Below, piece after piece: positions 20,720 to 31,996 of a DNA stretch of 64,000 bases (the first letter of the stretch is position 1; each line of letters opens with the position of its first letter). The notes under the pieces are model-generated. The model saw nothing but the letters and a program-made list of their open reading frames with translations. It did no database searches and was not told where the DNA came from. The position numbers were made by a program, and so were the translations under genes. Source of the stretch: Gnomoniopsis sp. IMI 355080 (lineage: Eukaryota > Ascomycota > Sordariomycetes > Diaporthales > Gnomoniaceae); contig JAPEVC010000118.1 in NCBI GenBank assembly GCA_027946555.1, positions 49,539 through 113,538 of the forward strand. The letters are read 5' to 3'.

Positions 20720-21818
20720 GCAAAAGTGGTGTTGTCGTGGACTTCAGGAGTAACTTTGCATGGCCGGCGTTTGGGGTGGGTTGGGTTATTGACAAGGAAG
20801 GGGAGTTGGATTTCAGGATCACGAGCAGTATTCACTACTGGTGCCTCATACCGGTATCTGACTAAGACGTGAATACAGTTTTTTTTGGATACGTGCCAGG
20901 TCTAGTCTATTCTGCGCCACCTCTATCAGTGTTCTTGACAGCATGACCTTCTTCGGTTGCTGGAGGCTGCTATCCACTATCGCCATCGGTCCTGTCTTCT
21001 TTCACTGCTCCAAGCCCCTGGAGCACAGGCGGCTGGACACAAGTTTGAGGATCTCCAATCATCTGTGCGACCTTGATGTTTCCATATCGACTCCTGTGTG
21101 ATTACCGGATTTGTACCTGCTCTGCCTGTCTCTTGGCCACGACTTCTATCGCCCACCCCCGTCACGTAACGTCCTCTCCTCTGGTGGAAACAGTTTGCGT
21201 CTCGCGCCGCGGCGACGGTTCGCTCTTCACTCGCCTAGACGGTACTCCCCGAGCATCATCGGAGGGGCCAATGTACGCTACGCGTCGAGTGAGGCCTTCT
21301 CGGGGACCTTTGGTCGTTTCTTTTTTCAAAAGCCATCGGCTGAAGCACATACGAACTTATGAATAACACTGGTCATCAGTATGCGACCGAAGGATCGTGC
21401 GGGTCTTGACTCTTGCGTGGGGGGGTCTCTACCCAATTGCTGTGGAGAGCGTTGTTGATGGGTTAATGTTGAGTTCAGGGGCTTCAAACGTGTGAACTTG
21501 TCCAATATTATTTGATAGATGTACAGAAACTCTCTTTGGTAGTAGTATCAGACGAGTTGACAAGAATTTCGAGGGATATTGCCTTTTAAAGCAAATATCT
21601 GCGGTGAAATCTTCTGCCTCCCCCCCCCTATTCAAACTGAAACGATCCTGTGAAACCATCGCTATATCATAATTTAGAGCTTTTCATTAAGGGGTCTTCA
21701 GATGCCTTCACATATATGAACCAAAAGTCTCCGCAGCGTCTCTGAGAAGTGATGGTAGCAATTGATGTGAAGTCTTGTAGGGCGATCACCTCACCACGGA
21801 GCGAGCACAATCAGCCTT
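20720..21818. other. Intergenic, 1.1 kb
   Basis: Convergent 3' flanks of SRP54 and a small TM gene. Short overlapping frames at 21073-21366 on both strands lack any recognisable feature. A C-rich run lies near 21620. Nothing is supported. Confidence 0.6.
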
Positions 21819-22178
21819 TTAGAGAACCCAGGCACCCCCAGGCACAACTCTGGCAGGTGGCCTTGCAGTTTTATTTCCCTCCTCAAGTTCTCGAGCTACT
21901 CCGTAAAACAGCGGTGGGGGGTTGTCGTACTTGGGCGGCTGTTCGAGTCGGGACGAGTACCAGTGCCTAGCTTCCTCGAGCCTCTGCCCTCTCTCCTGAG
22001 TCTCTCTTCGCTTGTCTCGGTAACGTTTCCATACAACAAATGCCATCCAGGCTGCAGCAAGACCAAACATGATCATGCCTAATGCGAGGGGGCTTATGCT
22101 CGGGTACTTTTTGGGTGCCTGTGAGTCAAGGCTCGTGGGCTCGGGTTGTTGTGATGGTATCATAGGTGCCATGATCAT
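21819..22178 (-). CDS. Small single-TM protein with PPxY motif, unknown function
   Basis: 119 aa from the ATG at 22178. The open frame extends upstream but is unlike protein there. The N-terminal ~27 residues are Pro/Ser-rich. A hydrophobic span PLALGMIMFGLAAAWMAFVVW (about residues 31-51) is followed by a strongly basic KRYRDKRRETQERGQR stretch, so the C-terminus should be cytosolic. The tail carries EQPPKYDNPPPLFYG. PPxY motifs bind WW domains, including those of Rsp5/NEDD4 ubiquitin ligases, and small single-TM PPxY proteins often act as ligase adaptors in yeast. That role is inference from the motif. No signal peptide or family was recognised. Confidence 0.6.
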   Translation of the reverse strand: MIMAPMIPSQQPEPTSLDSQAPKKYPSISPLALGMIMFGLAAAWMAFVVWKRYRDKRRETQERGQRLEEARHWYSSRLEQPPKYDNPPPLFYGVARELEEGNKTARPPARVVPGGAWVL

Positions 22179-23254
22179 CGTGATGCGTGATGAGGTTGCT
22201 TGTTTCGATGAATACGGTACTTGGATAGGTAAGAAGCCTTTTCTTTTTTTTATTAAGAAAAAGATATCAAAAAATTGAGGGAGAAATGTGATACATCTTT
22301 TGGCCCTCAAAAAGTCGAGGCTTCTACCTTGATTTATGTCATCGATTCAAAGCCACCATCTTTTGATAGCTTGTCAAAAAGCAAGCCGTCTCTCTGACAG
22401 CCACGCCAGAGAACGCTAGGCTACGCGCCGCTGGGAGTCCGAGTCTTTGGCTTTCATATGTCAACATTACATTTGCGCGCAGGTCGTGCGATCAAAGACG
22501 TGACTCATTGGAGATAGCGCCCGTCTAAGTTTCTGGTACTTGCCTTTTGTCACATGCTAGCCCGTTCTCCTGAGGTCCTCACCCACAGACTGGGCCACAA
22601 GTGGTAGTCCAAGTTTGAATGGAACTGGTCATTGGAGGGACTGGATGCCGGCAGAGGAGGGTTCAGTGGACGATGCCTCTTGGTAGAAATTAAGTTCGAT
22701 GAGAACTTTTCAAGCCACTTCAGATCCTCATCTCATCCTGGCCGCCAAAGACTCAGTACTTAGTTAAAGCGAGAGTGACGAGAATATCGATAGGCGGAGG
22801 CCACAGATATGGAGACTGGGCAAATTTGCCTACCCACGGCAGTTTCTAGCTTGCACTGGAATCACGCGTGAATAGTCTACGGGCGAAATTTCCCATATGC
22901 GGTAGCTCTCGCTTCCAGGGTGCCCCGGGGGGAGGGCATCTCATAGATTACAAGCGGTAACTCCCCAGTCGCGTCTGAGATTAGTCTACGGTCCAATGAC
23001 TCGTTCGAAGTATTTTGACGGTGGTAAGCATAGAGACGATCCTGCATTTGATTTTCAATTCTGAGTAGTTGAGATATCCCGCTGCAGGTGGCCAAATAAA
23101 CAGGTAGATCGAGGCTAACTCTATGTCACTTCACTTGGTCTCTAGGTACGCATCATATGCCCTGAAAGTCTGTATCATCACACTTTGAGAGCTCCCAGGC
23201 CAAACATTGTAACATTGCCATGTCTTTTCAGCGGGTATCTTGTGCTGCTGCGCT
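22179..23254. other. Intergenic, 1.1 kb
   Basis: Upstream of the small TM gene and downstream of the deacetylase. A 72-codon minus frame at 22877-23095 has no supporting features. Nothing else is seen. Confidence 0.6.
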
Positions 23255-24157
23255 TCAACTTGTGAAACTAAACTGATTCTTATGCTCACTCACCCATCCT
23301 GCAACTTCGTCGCACGGCGCGATCCACAAATCTCTGTCCTTGCTAATGATTTCCAACGTTTCTTCCAGCACCTTCCACCTCTCCTCCCTATCCGTCAAAA
23401 AAGGATGGAACAGAATGCTCATATACCCACCCTCTCGCTTCACGTCTTCTATGCGTTTTTCAAGGTACTCCTTGAAGTCTCCCGGCCCGAGCACCGTCTT
23501 GCTTACCCCATGCTCGGCCCGAATGGATTTGAATTTCTCTGTGTCCATGTACCAAAATGCGTCGACAGCTTCCCATTCGAAAGGGAGCACTACAATGCCT
23601 GATTCGGAGTCGATAGAGAAGTCGCCGAGCGGCGAGACATATTTGCACCCGTGCTCTTTGAGAAGCGACAAGGTGCGTGCCCCATTAATACTGCCTCCCG
23701 GGGGCCGAAAACCTGCATAGGCCACCTCGTACTCCTTTGCAGCAGCAAAGCTCTTGCTGAAGTTCTCTTTCTCCTCCGCCTCGCCAAGGCTTTTCCACAC
23801 CTCGTGCTGAAATCCATGCCACGCAACCTCGTGCCCTCGAGCTCGCAAATCTGCCACAGCGGAGGGGTACACAGGGAGGGACCAGGACTCGGCAAAGTAG
23901 GTTGCTTTGATGTTATGTGTAGCGAGAAGGTCCAGTATGCGAGGGAGATTGGTGAGCACGGCAGGGTCCTGACCTATGGGGACATTCGCAGGGTGACTGT
24001 TGGAGAGAACAGCCTGAGCTTCTCCTAGGTTATCCATTGTGAACGAAACTGCGGCTTTGGAGCCGTTCGGCCAAGGACATTGTTGTTTGGTGGACATCTT
24101 GGGTGTGAACTGGAGCGCGGGGAGAAGCGTCTGATTGAGATGCTGTACGCGGGACAT
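23255..24157 (-). CDS. Polysaccharide deacetylase (NodB-like) family protein
   Basis: Reads as 300 aa from the ATG at 24157; a second in-frame Met at 24097 (MSTKQQCPWPNGSKAAVSF) fits homologue starts better and would give 280 aa. NodB motifs: motif 1 is FTMDNLGEAQ (Asp retained), motif 2 is HEVAWHGFQHEVW with the HxxxH metal pair, motif 3 is FRPPGGSINGA, and a late ILFHPF supplies the other His. No signal peptide is visible. This intracellular subgroup contains amidohydrolases acting on small N-acyl or cyclic amides as well as chitin-type deacetylases, so the substrate is open. A GTGAGT just before the end (after DEVAGW) could be a donor, so the last ~11 residues and the stop may be wrong. 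Confidence 0.85.
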   Translation of the reverse strand: MSRVQHLNQTLLPALQFTPKMSTKQQCPWPNGSKAAVSFTMDNLGEAQAVLSNSHPANVPIGQDPAVLTNLPRILDLLATHNIKATYFAESWSLPVYPSAVADLRARGHEVAWHGFQHEVWKSLGEAEEKENFSKSFAAAKEYEVAYAGFRPPGGSINGARTLSLLKEHGCKYVSPLGDFSIDSESGIVVLPFEWEAVDAFWYMDTEKFKSIRAEHGVSKTVLGPGDFKEYLEKRIEDVKREGGYMSILFHPFLTDREERWKVLEETLEIISKDRDLWIAPCDEVAGWVSEHKNQFSFTS

Positions 24158-24460
24158 GTGTGAGGCGGTGGAGCTCACGCCGAATGCGCGAGGGCGAATT
24201 TATGTAAGCCTTGCTGCGTAAGTATGGCTTGAGATGGCGGGCTGGACCCCCGATAAAAAAGCATTTATGCAAGGGAAAAGTAATGAAGTTGATCTCTCGG
24301 ACGCGAAACCCCCTGATAAAGGCGCTGTCTTTGGAGAAATATAGCGCCAAGTTGAAGGCATAATGATCGGCCCGGCAGATGCTACCGGGTCGCATCAGAT
24401 CAACGTCGAAAATATCCGGGCGAATCAACACTGCGCTTCTATGGAGCTGGATTCATGCTT

Positions 24461-25373
24461 TCAGGAACCGGATTCTGGCAACACTGTCACCTGCGGTAGC
24501 CATGCTGTTTTCGGAGGCTTTGATTCGTTCTTGTTGAAGACATTAGATCCTGCCGAAGACGCAAATATCAGATCTCGTCAGTTACACTCCAGGGGTTGAA
24601 CAAAATGACCAACCTGTAACGACTATCTCGAATTGTGCACGCTTTTCGCCCTTCCACGTCAGATCCTTGGCTTTTAGTCCGGTGCTGTATAGTGAGCAGA
24701 AGATATTGGTCATCGAGGGCGGGTTGCGACAGCGTTCATCTTCACTTGGATCCACTGTTGGTGATCTTTGGAAGACTTGTTCAGAAATGTATCTGTCAGT
24801 CATAATTTCTTTCCCGCACTTTCCAGAAAATAGCATGAATCATGAAGTTTCTCGATGTAGCTGATGGCTTACAAATATTGAAGGCCTCGCAGCCTGGCAT
24901 GCCATTGCAAAGCTCCGAGCATTCGCCTACATCATAAGTGTCCAGGTTTCGTTGACCAAGCGAGAACTCGTTCAAGTCTTTTGAGACTGTTGCTTGGAGA
25001 TTTCGGGCTCGAAGCCGATATCCAGGTGCATTGATGGCCGCAGAAGCTTGCCAGGTGAAGCTTGGAAAAGACAGAAAGTCGGCCACGCCATCAACACTGC
25101 GCAAATCGTCAGCAGTAAACAACACAGATACTTTGTCACTCCTCGAGGTGCAACTCGAGGGTCAACTCACTATGGTTTCTCCCATCGAGGCTCATGGCCT
25201 TCAGGCATGTCCAAATTACATCCTCTATCCTTCGAAAGGATGGCCTGCTTCACTCGATTTCGAGCGTGAAGACTGGAGACATGAGAGGATCGAAATACTG
25301 ATGATAAGCCTATCATAACCAAGCAGAAGCAGGCCGTAGCGAGGAAGAGCTTTCGAAAAATGAATTTCGCCAT
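24461..25373 (-). CDS. Apple/PAN-like Cys-rich protein, four exons, short form
   Basis: Hand-built model: exons 25373-25171, 25096-24873, 24775-24614 and 24549-24461, with introns of 74 (GTGAGT), 97 (GTAAGC) and 64 nt (GTTGGT). Phases agree throughout and give 225 aa. The N-terminus has a hydrophobic segment (LFLATACFCLVMIGLSSVF) that acts as signal or anchor. The core carries PSFTWQASAAINAPGY, then TYDVGECSELCNGMPGCEAFNI, FFQRSPTVDPSEDERC, NPPSMTNIFC and FEIVVTGSNVFNK. This Cys pattern matches fungal secreted proteins with apple/PAN-type carbohydrate- or protein-binding folds. As I know them, those usually have a second Cys-rich half after GSN; here the frame stops ~27 residues later, so it looks truncated or a short paralogue. 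Confidence 0.7.
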
Positions 25374-26769
25374 GATATTGTAGATCTGTCTACTGCAGCT
25401 TGGTGTATGGATGAGATGAGAAATTTGGCAGGGTTGCGGAATCCGACGGTAAATAGTAAATCTTTTTAACATGCTTGTATTGTAGGGATTGCGCAAGTTT
25501 TCGTAAATGGTGTTTCGGTTGGGTTGGAATGTAAGTCTGTTACCTAGGGTATTGCGGGTCAACCGCGGAGCATTTGCAACAACTTGAAGATCTTGAAACG
25601 TGTGGTACGTTCACCGAGCAAAGCAGCTAGGTATAGCCGCTTCTACTTGACACAATTTCTCGTGCGTGTCGTCTATCTTTGAATTCGATATTTCTGTAGT
25701 CTGAGTGGTCGTCTCCGTGTCGAGTGATGAACAGGCTCCAGGATTGGGAGCAATGGGAGAAACTAGGGCGAGGTGTTGCACAGTTGAATAACACATCTGG
25801 TGCGTGTTCCAGTAGACCGACAAATCGGATTTTCGAATTGGGTAAGGAGCACGCAAAGTGCCAAACCAGATTGGGATGGGAAGCTCTGGTAAACAAACGC
25901 GCTTACTGTTGCCGGCGTCACAATGATGCGATGGACTTCAAGGTTTATATCAGTCTAAATTAAGCAGGTACGTATGGTTGATGCACTGATAAACCATAGA
26001 TACAGAAACAGTCTGCAATAAGACTTAGACATATCCCGTTCTTGGACTATAGGCTCGAGTTGAAGACATGGCTGTTTCCGTCTCCTTTGTTGAGAAATCT
26101 CAGATAGCCTCTTCCGCATTGGGGTTTCTAATTTTGGAAGCTTTAAAATAGAAATTCCACGTGGACAGTGATGCAACGGGAAGGCCGTCGTCAGAACACA
26201 GAAACATCCAGGACATACTATCTCTCGCAGGGTGTGACTGGAGCACCCAGGCTGTCTCCAAATCGACTGGCCTAAACACTGTTCTTGATCCCGCATTTTG
26301 TATGGCGTCCTCGTCCGACGCGAGCCTTGTGCTGCCTGTACAGTCTAAGCCCCTGCTCACCTCCCTTAAAAAGCTAGCCTCACCTACAACTAGAAAGATG
26401 CACCCAAGAGGACCGAAATCAGCTGGGGCCACCAATCGGGCTCATTCGAATTCAGCACTTCATCATACCAGCCCAACTCTTGGCCGAATCCTTGCATGCG
26501 CTGCATGTAGACTGCCCAACCAGCGAGACGTGATCAATTGTTGGCGGTGGCAGTGTATGCCGCCACATTCAAGTACTAGCCAAGGCAATTCGCATGCTGC
26601 AAGGAAAATTGATCTAACAATTCTATGATAATATGTGTGTTCCTCGTTCCAGAATAAAGCAGTGCTGTCATGTTTCTCGTGATAATTACCAATGCAACAG
26701 ATACAGCGAAATAATTCCAAATACCACAGGTCTCCATATACTATATTCTCTATTCCCATCAATGAGGCC
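25374..26769. other. Intergenic, 1.4 kb
   Basis: Divergent region between the apple-like gene and the first CorA-like gene. A 155-codon plus frame at 26161-26628 starts with a non-ATG codon and has no recognisable domain; I do not call it. Exons further upstream of the CorA-like gene cannot be excluded here. Confidence 0.5.
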
Positions 26770-28407
26770 ATGGATCCAGAAGATGTTCATTGGCTTCTCT
26801 CTTTGGCATTTGTGACAGATGAGACTCGGGTCAAATTACAAAGAGTCAACTACCGAAGTCATGTCGTGTCGAACCAGATTGTACTGGATGAAGCGAGTTT
26901 AGAGAAAGAGCTGAAGATAATCAACAGGACAGTCGTTCGACCAGAATCAGACAAAAGTGGCACAGGAGAATTCGTGCTTCTGTAAGTTTCGCAGACCAAT
27001 CACGCTCCAAGTCTGACAGCAGCTAATTTAAGAATGAGCTCGACTATGGGAGACCCTGTGCAAATAGTGGACTGGGCGCATAGGAGTGAATGGGCAAGCC
27101 CTCTCAATATCTCACGGCCATCACTAACATCTCTGATTGATGCGTGTGGGTTCCCGCCATATGTATTAGGAGCTTGTGTATTCAAAAGATTCCATATGTC
27201 GCATCATACCCAGTATCGCGACAATGAGAGCCAGGATCCCGAGGCGCTTGGTCAGTAGGAAGCTAGCGAAACCTGGTGTTGAAATCGGCGATTGACTGAC
27301 ATTGCAACACCATGGCAGTCGTGCTTTTACGCAACCCACAACATAGTCATAACATTAACGTAGCCATGCGTATTCGGCTGATAGATTTGTCGACTGTCTG
27401 CTTATTGTCGGTCATGAATGGCAATACAAGTCGTACAATCGAGAAAACCTTTGCGAGGCGAGGCAGGCTAATATCAGCTCATCCGTTGTACTTCCTCGTC
27501 CTGGCCTTAGAAGCTCGATCGCTGGAGCACAACACAGCTTTCGAGAAGACTTTGTACAGAATCTACGAAGCCGAGTCGGCAACGGGAATGACGCTACCCT
27601 CTTGGAAGCTGCGACTACCGAATGCGACAAAAGAGTGGCTGGCGGACTTTGATAATTTGCTCAGGCGTCTTCATGAGCTTCATACGCACATGTGTCATCT
27701 TGATACTGTCAGCAATTTTCATATTAAATGGGCAATGTTCATTTTGGAATCATTCAACCTACTCGAAGAGCTTCGCGCTGAGGTCGGACTACCGCCAGTA
27801 TCAAAGAGGGACAGCAGAGTACTCAGAGAGAGAATCCAGTTCACCCTGACCAGATGCGAGTGTACCTCCGCAAAGACGAAAGAAATGCTTGCCAGGGTCA
27901 AGGGGCAGATCAATGTGGTACGTTCAATCAGCGTTCTTATGAATGACCACGGCGTTGATTCTTGTCATTACGGCCCTTTCGTACTAGACATTCAGCCTTA
28001 TCACGCAGAAAGACAGCAAAGTCAATATCGCGACTGCGGAGCACTCGAACCAACTTGCAACCTTGGCGGCTGACGACAGCGAGACCATGAGGACTATCAC
28101 TGTTCTGACGCTGCTTTTCCTGCCTTCGAATCTCATTACTGTAAGACGAACGTCTTCCACAAATGATCAAAGTGGCGCTAACATCTTCAAGTCCATCTGG
28201 GCCGCTGGCTTGTTTGAGATCGAAGAGAGATCGAAGAGTTTTCGCATCTATCTTGTAGCCACAATCAGCCTGACAATCGCAGTCTTTGCTGTATGGTTGC
28301 TGTACTTGAAGTATTCAAGACTACGTCGTACAGGCGCCAACCCATTTTACATAGTATTGCTTGACAGACTTTTGCTTAAAGGCAAGCACTTCCAAAAGAC
28401 AGCATGA
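26770..28407 (+). CDS. CorA-like two-TM membrane protein without GMN motif (copy 1)
   Basis: Hand-built five-exon model: 26770-26981, 27033-27250, 27319-27917, 28009-28140, 28192-28407, with introns of 51, 68, 91 and 51 nt. All phases agree, giving 458 aa. The soluble N-terminal ~385 residues include LARVKGQINV and then KDSKVNIATAEHSNQLA, the pre-TM helix typical of fungal CorA-like proteins. TM1 is TITVLTLLFLPSNLITSIW and TM2 is YLVATISLTIAVFAVWLLYL, with a short basic tail. Mg2+-transporting CorA proteins have GMN at the end of TM1; here that place reads SNLITSIW, so ion transport is unlikely by the usual mechanism. Fungal genomes carry many such proteins of unknown role, often with varied N-terminal parts. 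The first exon may lie further upstream. Confidence 0.75.
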
Positions 28408-29711
28408 AGCCTACTTAGATAGGCACCTACATAGCCAGTTCACGAGAATGCTTTCTAGAGGTTAGAGGAACACGAAAGGCCCCAGGATGAGGATGGACTT
28501 TGGTTGATCTTAGTAAGAAATTGATTAGGTACCAGAGTAAAGCGAAGTCCATCCATTTATTTTTAGTTTCTGAACCCAATGATGACCAAACTTATATGTA
28601 CCCAAGATATTTAAGAACTCCGCTAGAATATCATTTGTTGATGAAGCTTTATCATGCCATGCTGTGATCGCGCCAGCCACGTTGACACTACTGGGTCTTG
28701 TCGTTCATGTTGTGTACCATTCTAAATTGGCTCGATCAGGTAAACCAGATGGTTGATGCATCAATACGAGATCTTCATCGAAATTTCATGCTGGTCCCCG
28801 AAGCACAACATTAGGTGCCCAAAGCATCCAGTGTGGTAACAACGAGATTCGAGTGCGGAAATTCAAAGTAGCAGCAATATTGATACACTGTATGGAAATT
28901 GAAGAATATGTTGGCGCCGCCACATTGCATCAAAAACTTCTGCTCTGCATGGCATCGCGCATAGCTTGAAACCGTAAGTCAATCCGCTTCTGTAAGACAT
29001 CCACCCGTGGATTGTAATCAGTCAGGTTGACAGACTGAGGAGAGATCTCACTGGTCACTGAATCCACAATTCGGTTTGACTGTCTGCTAGTGCCTGGCCC
29101 AGCTGTCGAGTCGGCGGAAAAAGAAACACTGTAACCCAGAAGCATTTTATACCAGACCCTTCGGGGTTAAGTAGAGCCGCCAGATCTCACTGGCGACAGT
29201 AGTGCAGCTCGGATAAGACACGGAAACCGTTTGTTTCTCAGAGAAAGAGCCTCATAAGGTGTAGACCAGCCGTCGAAATTACTTTGCCGACGTTGATCGG
29301 GCCGCGAGCGGTCCCAAGGCTTGTGATCTACCACAGTCTACCCACAGTCCAATCATGCAAGTGTCTAGATAGCAAATTAATATTGAGTTCCCAAGCCAAG
29401 GAAAATTAGTGAGGATTGTTTGTGGACATTGCCTCTAATTACAGTTGGGACGTCTGCTCTCTTTGGCATGCGGGCAAGAAAAGCGCATCTGCAAGTCGCC
29501 GTGAGTTCCAGATTGCTGCTCCGTTAGTCTTGTGAAAGCTCGAGACATGGCGGAACACAGCCAGAAAATATGGATGTATATATTTGTGCCTCGCACCACT
29601 TGCGGACTTCTTCGATCGGGCGACTGAACAGTAGTTTTAGACCTCCATATACCCACATCACTTTGCCTCTCAACTGGAACTTCAACACATCTCTCGCTGA
29701 CTGTTGTTATC
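28408..29711. other. Intergenic, 1.3 kb
   Basis: AT-rich. A 71-codon minus frame (28930-29145, true ATG) is polar with no domain and I do not support it as a gene. The promoter of the But2 gene lies at the right end. Confidence 0.55.
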
Positions 29712-30427
29712 ATGAAGAGCATCGTCGCTTTCTCCGTATTCTTTGCTACCGGGCTTGCCAGCCCTTTCGAGCTCATCTCTAAACGGCCTCTTGCTCGAAA
29801 TGAATGGGGTCCGTCGAAACGCACAGGCTGCCCAGCATATCTTCATGATGGCGAGTTCGAATTCCCACATTACATCACACAGATCTCGGCCTCCCAACCG
29901 GACAAGTCCTTTGGATCGCAATACGACGGCGTTTTCACGCCCAACGACATCTCTTCCATCTTCAGCTTCGACATCCCCGCATCACGCTCCGACTGGAACT
30001 GTACTCTCGAATTCCTCTTTCCGTTGCAGTCTCAGCTGAAGACCTCGAGTTACACCTATAGCGGCGGCGGCACGTTTGTATTCACAGGGTATCTCGCAGG
30101 GAGCTGTCCCGGTCCACAAACCACGTATAATAACCAGCCAACTCCGGGAATCTTCCCAGCCTTCCCAGCCGTGCACATGGAGCCTGGATATGTGTACACA
30201 CTGGACATTGGGCCATGTTTTGTTTCTGCTGGCACATGTGTTGCCGGTTGTAAGTAGCTCAATATGGATCCCCTGCGGGTCCAGGTGTACCTACAAGTAA
30301 CTTGTCGGTCTGACATTTGACAGTGACCTCAACGAACGATACGAATTTCGAATTTTTCCAGGACATTGGCAACGGAGCGAACGGCGATTGTCCTATAGGA
30401 ATTTTCACGACGTACAGCAAGATCTGA
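29712..30427 (+). CDS. Secreted But2-family protein
   Basis: Exon 1 29712-30249 and exon 2 30324-30427 flank a 74-nt intron (GTAAGT...GACAG). Splicing changes an early stop into a continuous 213-aa protein ending IGIFTTYSKI. A cleavable signal peptide is clear (MKSIVAFSVFFATGLAS), followed by SKRP, a possible Kex2-type site. The body matches the But2 C-terminal domain: CPAYLHDGEFEFPHYITQIS, then DISSIFSFDIP and a jelly-roll-like pattern with Cys at NCTLEF, GSCPG, IGPCF and GTCVAG. But2 was named from a yeast ubiquitin-like-modifier partner, but most fungal members are secreted cell-wall or extracellular proteins of unknown function. The Cys residues probably form disulfides. Confidence 0.85.
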
Positions 30428-31072
30428 ATGATTCAACATTACATGGCACACAGAATCGTCAGGCAAGTGTTTCATTTTCAGGGGTCAAAGGGAATCCTGG
30501 CTTGACGCCCGGTTCAGGTCTATCTCCACCACCCAGTCTGTCATAATTGAGCCGCAGTGATAAGACTGGAATTCGAGACGTACTTGCGGAAATGGATGTG
30601 ATGGCTATCACGCCAATGCTCGAGGCTTGAGAAGATAATAGATTTCTGCTTGATCTTGCTTGACTTCTACATGATATGCAAGTTGTGCTGTGCGGCTGAC
30701 TGCGTTCGGCCAAACTCGGGCTGACCACCAACCACGAAATCGACTGACGAACACGCCACCGGAGACCAACCCGCGATAAATCACACCACCATGCAATCCT
30801 GCGTTGCTATATGAATCACCCAGCAGAACCTCATGAACAAGAGCCAATCGTCCCACCGTTTCCATATTCACAAAAATTTGCTTCGCGTCGTGTATATACT
30901 GAGCATATCTCAACTCAACCACAACTCCACTCCAACAAATCCTCAGCTCACTCGCCGTCTGGACTAATTGTAATTTGCGGCAATTCATTTTCTACAAGCA
31001 ACTCCCCCCTCTCCTCGGCCACCACCAGTAGACATCTTTTGCCTCAAATTCTGGTCGACTCATCACGTCAAT
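30428..31072. other. Intergenic, 0.65 kb
   Basis: Pyrimidine-rich near 30900-31060, consistent with a leader for the small gene that follows. Open frames here are shadows. Confidence 0.55.
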
Positions 31073-31498
31073 ATGTGCCAATACTGCGCCGCTCGCCGTC
31101 TGGCCCTGTCCACTTTGCGATCAAGGTCGACTCTTCCCGCCCAGAGACGACTCATCTCGCATACACCACACGTACCAAACATCAAGCCAGACACCATGTC
31201 CAAAAAGACTTTTCTGACCTTGTCGGGTGTTGTTGGAGGTGTGGCTGGCATGAGTACCGCATATTTCACAACGCCACTGTCGTCTTGACGAGTCTGTAAA
31301 GTATAAGGTCAGTTTTTGATCCAGCACGTGTATCCTTCATTAGGCTGGTACTAACCCGAAGTATAGTTAATGAGAACACGTTGGGGTATTGATCGTAGTG
31401 GAAAGGCGGCTTGGACTGGAGCCACGTTTGCCTTCCTGATGGGAAGTAAGGCTAAAGCCGAATATTCAGTCAAGACAGGACCGCGTTCCTGTCCATGA
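31073..31498 (+). pseudogene. Possible small mitochondrial membrane protein gene with a one-base frameshift
   Basis: From the ATG at 31073 a 71-codon frame has a typical mitochondrial presequence (many Arg and Ser, no acids in RRLALSTLRSRSTLPAQRRL), then a hydrophobic Gly-rich segment (TFLTLSGVVGGVAGMSTAYF) and a TGA at 31286-31288. Skipping one T at 31283-31286 would carry on as DESVKYK to a perfect splice arrangement: donor GTCAGT at 31308, branch point TACTAAC at 31349-31355, acceptor at 31366. The next 44 codons are open (LMRTRWGIDRSGKAAWTGA...), ending at 31498. The intact reading would be about 121 aa. Either the gene is broken, the base is an assembly error, or the first frame alone is translated. 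Family not recognised. Confidence 0.4.
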
Positions 31499-31996
31499 TC
31501 TAGTCTAGCCTTTGGACTTTGAACTGTATATTTACATAACATAATTGACGACCTTGATTGAAATGATGCGTTTTATTCACCAGAATGGCAACGTGTCTAT
31601 CAGATCTCCTTCGAATCTCGACGTCCAGCGAAAGGAGGTGACTGCTTATAAGATATAGCTCTTTTCGTCTTCAATCCTTTGCAAAACAAGCCCGTTTCCT
31701 TGGTCTGATTGAATTTCAAGTTCTGAATCATTTCGATTACCTCTATTATTGTGTCCAGTGTTGAGTACCTGGTCACACATATCTTTTCACTTGGGTACAA
31801 GGCTGAAATTTGAGGCCTTTCTAGTCACTCTATTAGCAAGGTACATTCCAACATCATGCATCAGGACTTGACGCACAATTCGTAGGCCGAGATTCTCTCA
31901 TGCGGTAAAAACCCACCTTCTTCAGCATGGGTTCCCACCCTTGTGCGATAACGAGGGTCCCAGGGTGAGCACACTAAGTCATCAGAGCGAAGCTGT
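31499..31996. other. Intergenic, 0.5 kb
   Basis: Convergent 3' flanks. No supported feature seen. Confidence 0.6.

Noticed and set aside
24030..24431. Minus frame downstream of the apple-like gene considered as a fifth exon
   Set aside because: No splice join gives a continuous Cys-rich second half; the frame lacks the expected Cys spacing.
26161..26628. 155-codon plus frame
   Set aside because: Begins at GTG, not ATG, and is Ser/His-rich without motifs; no splice join to the CorA-like gene found.
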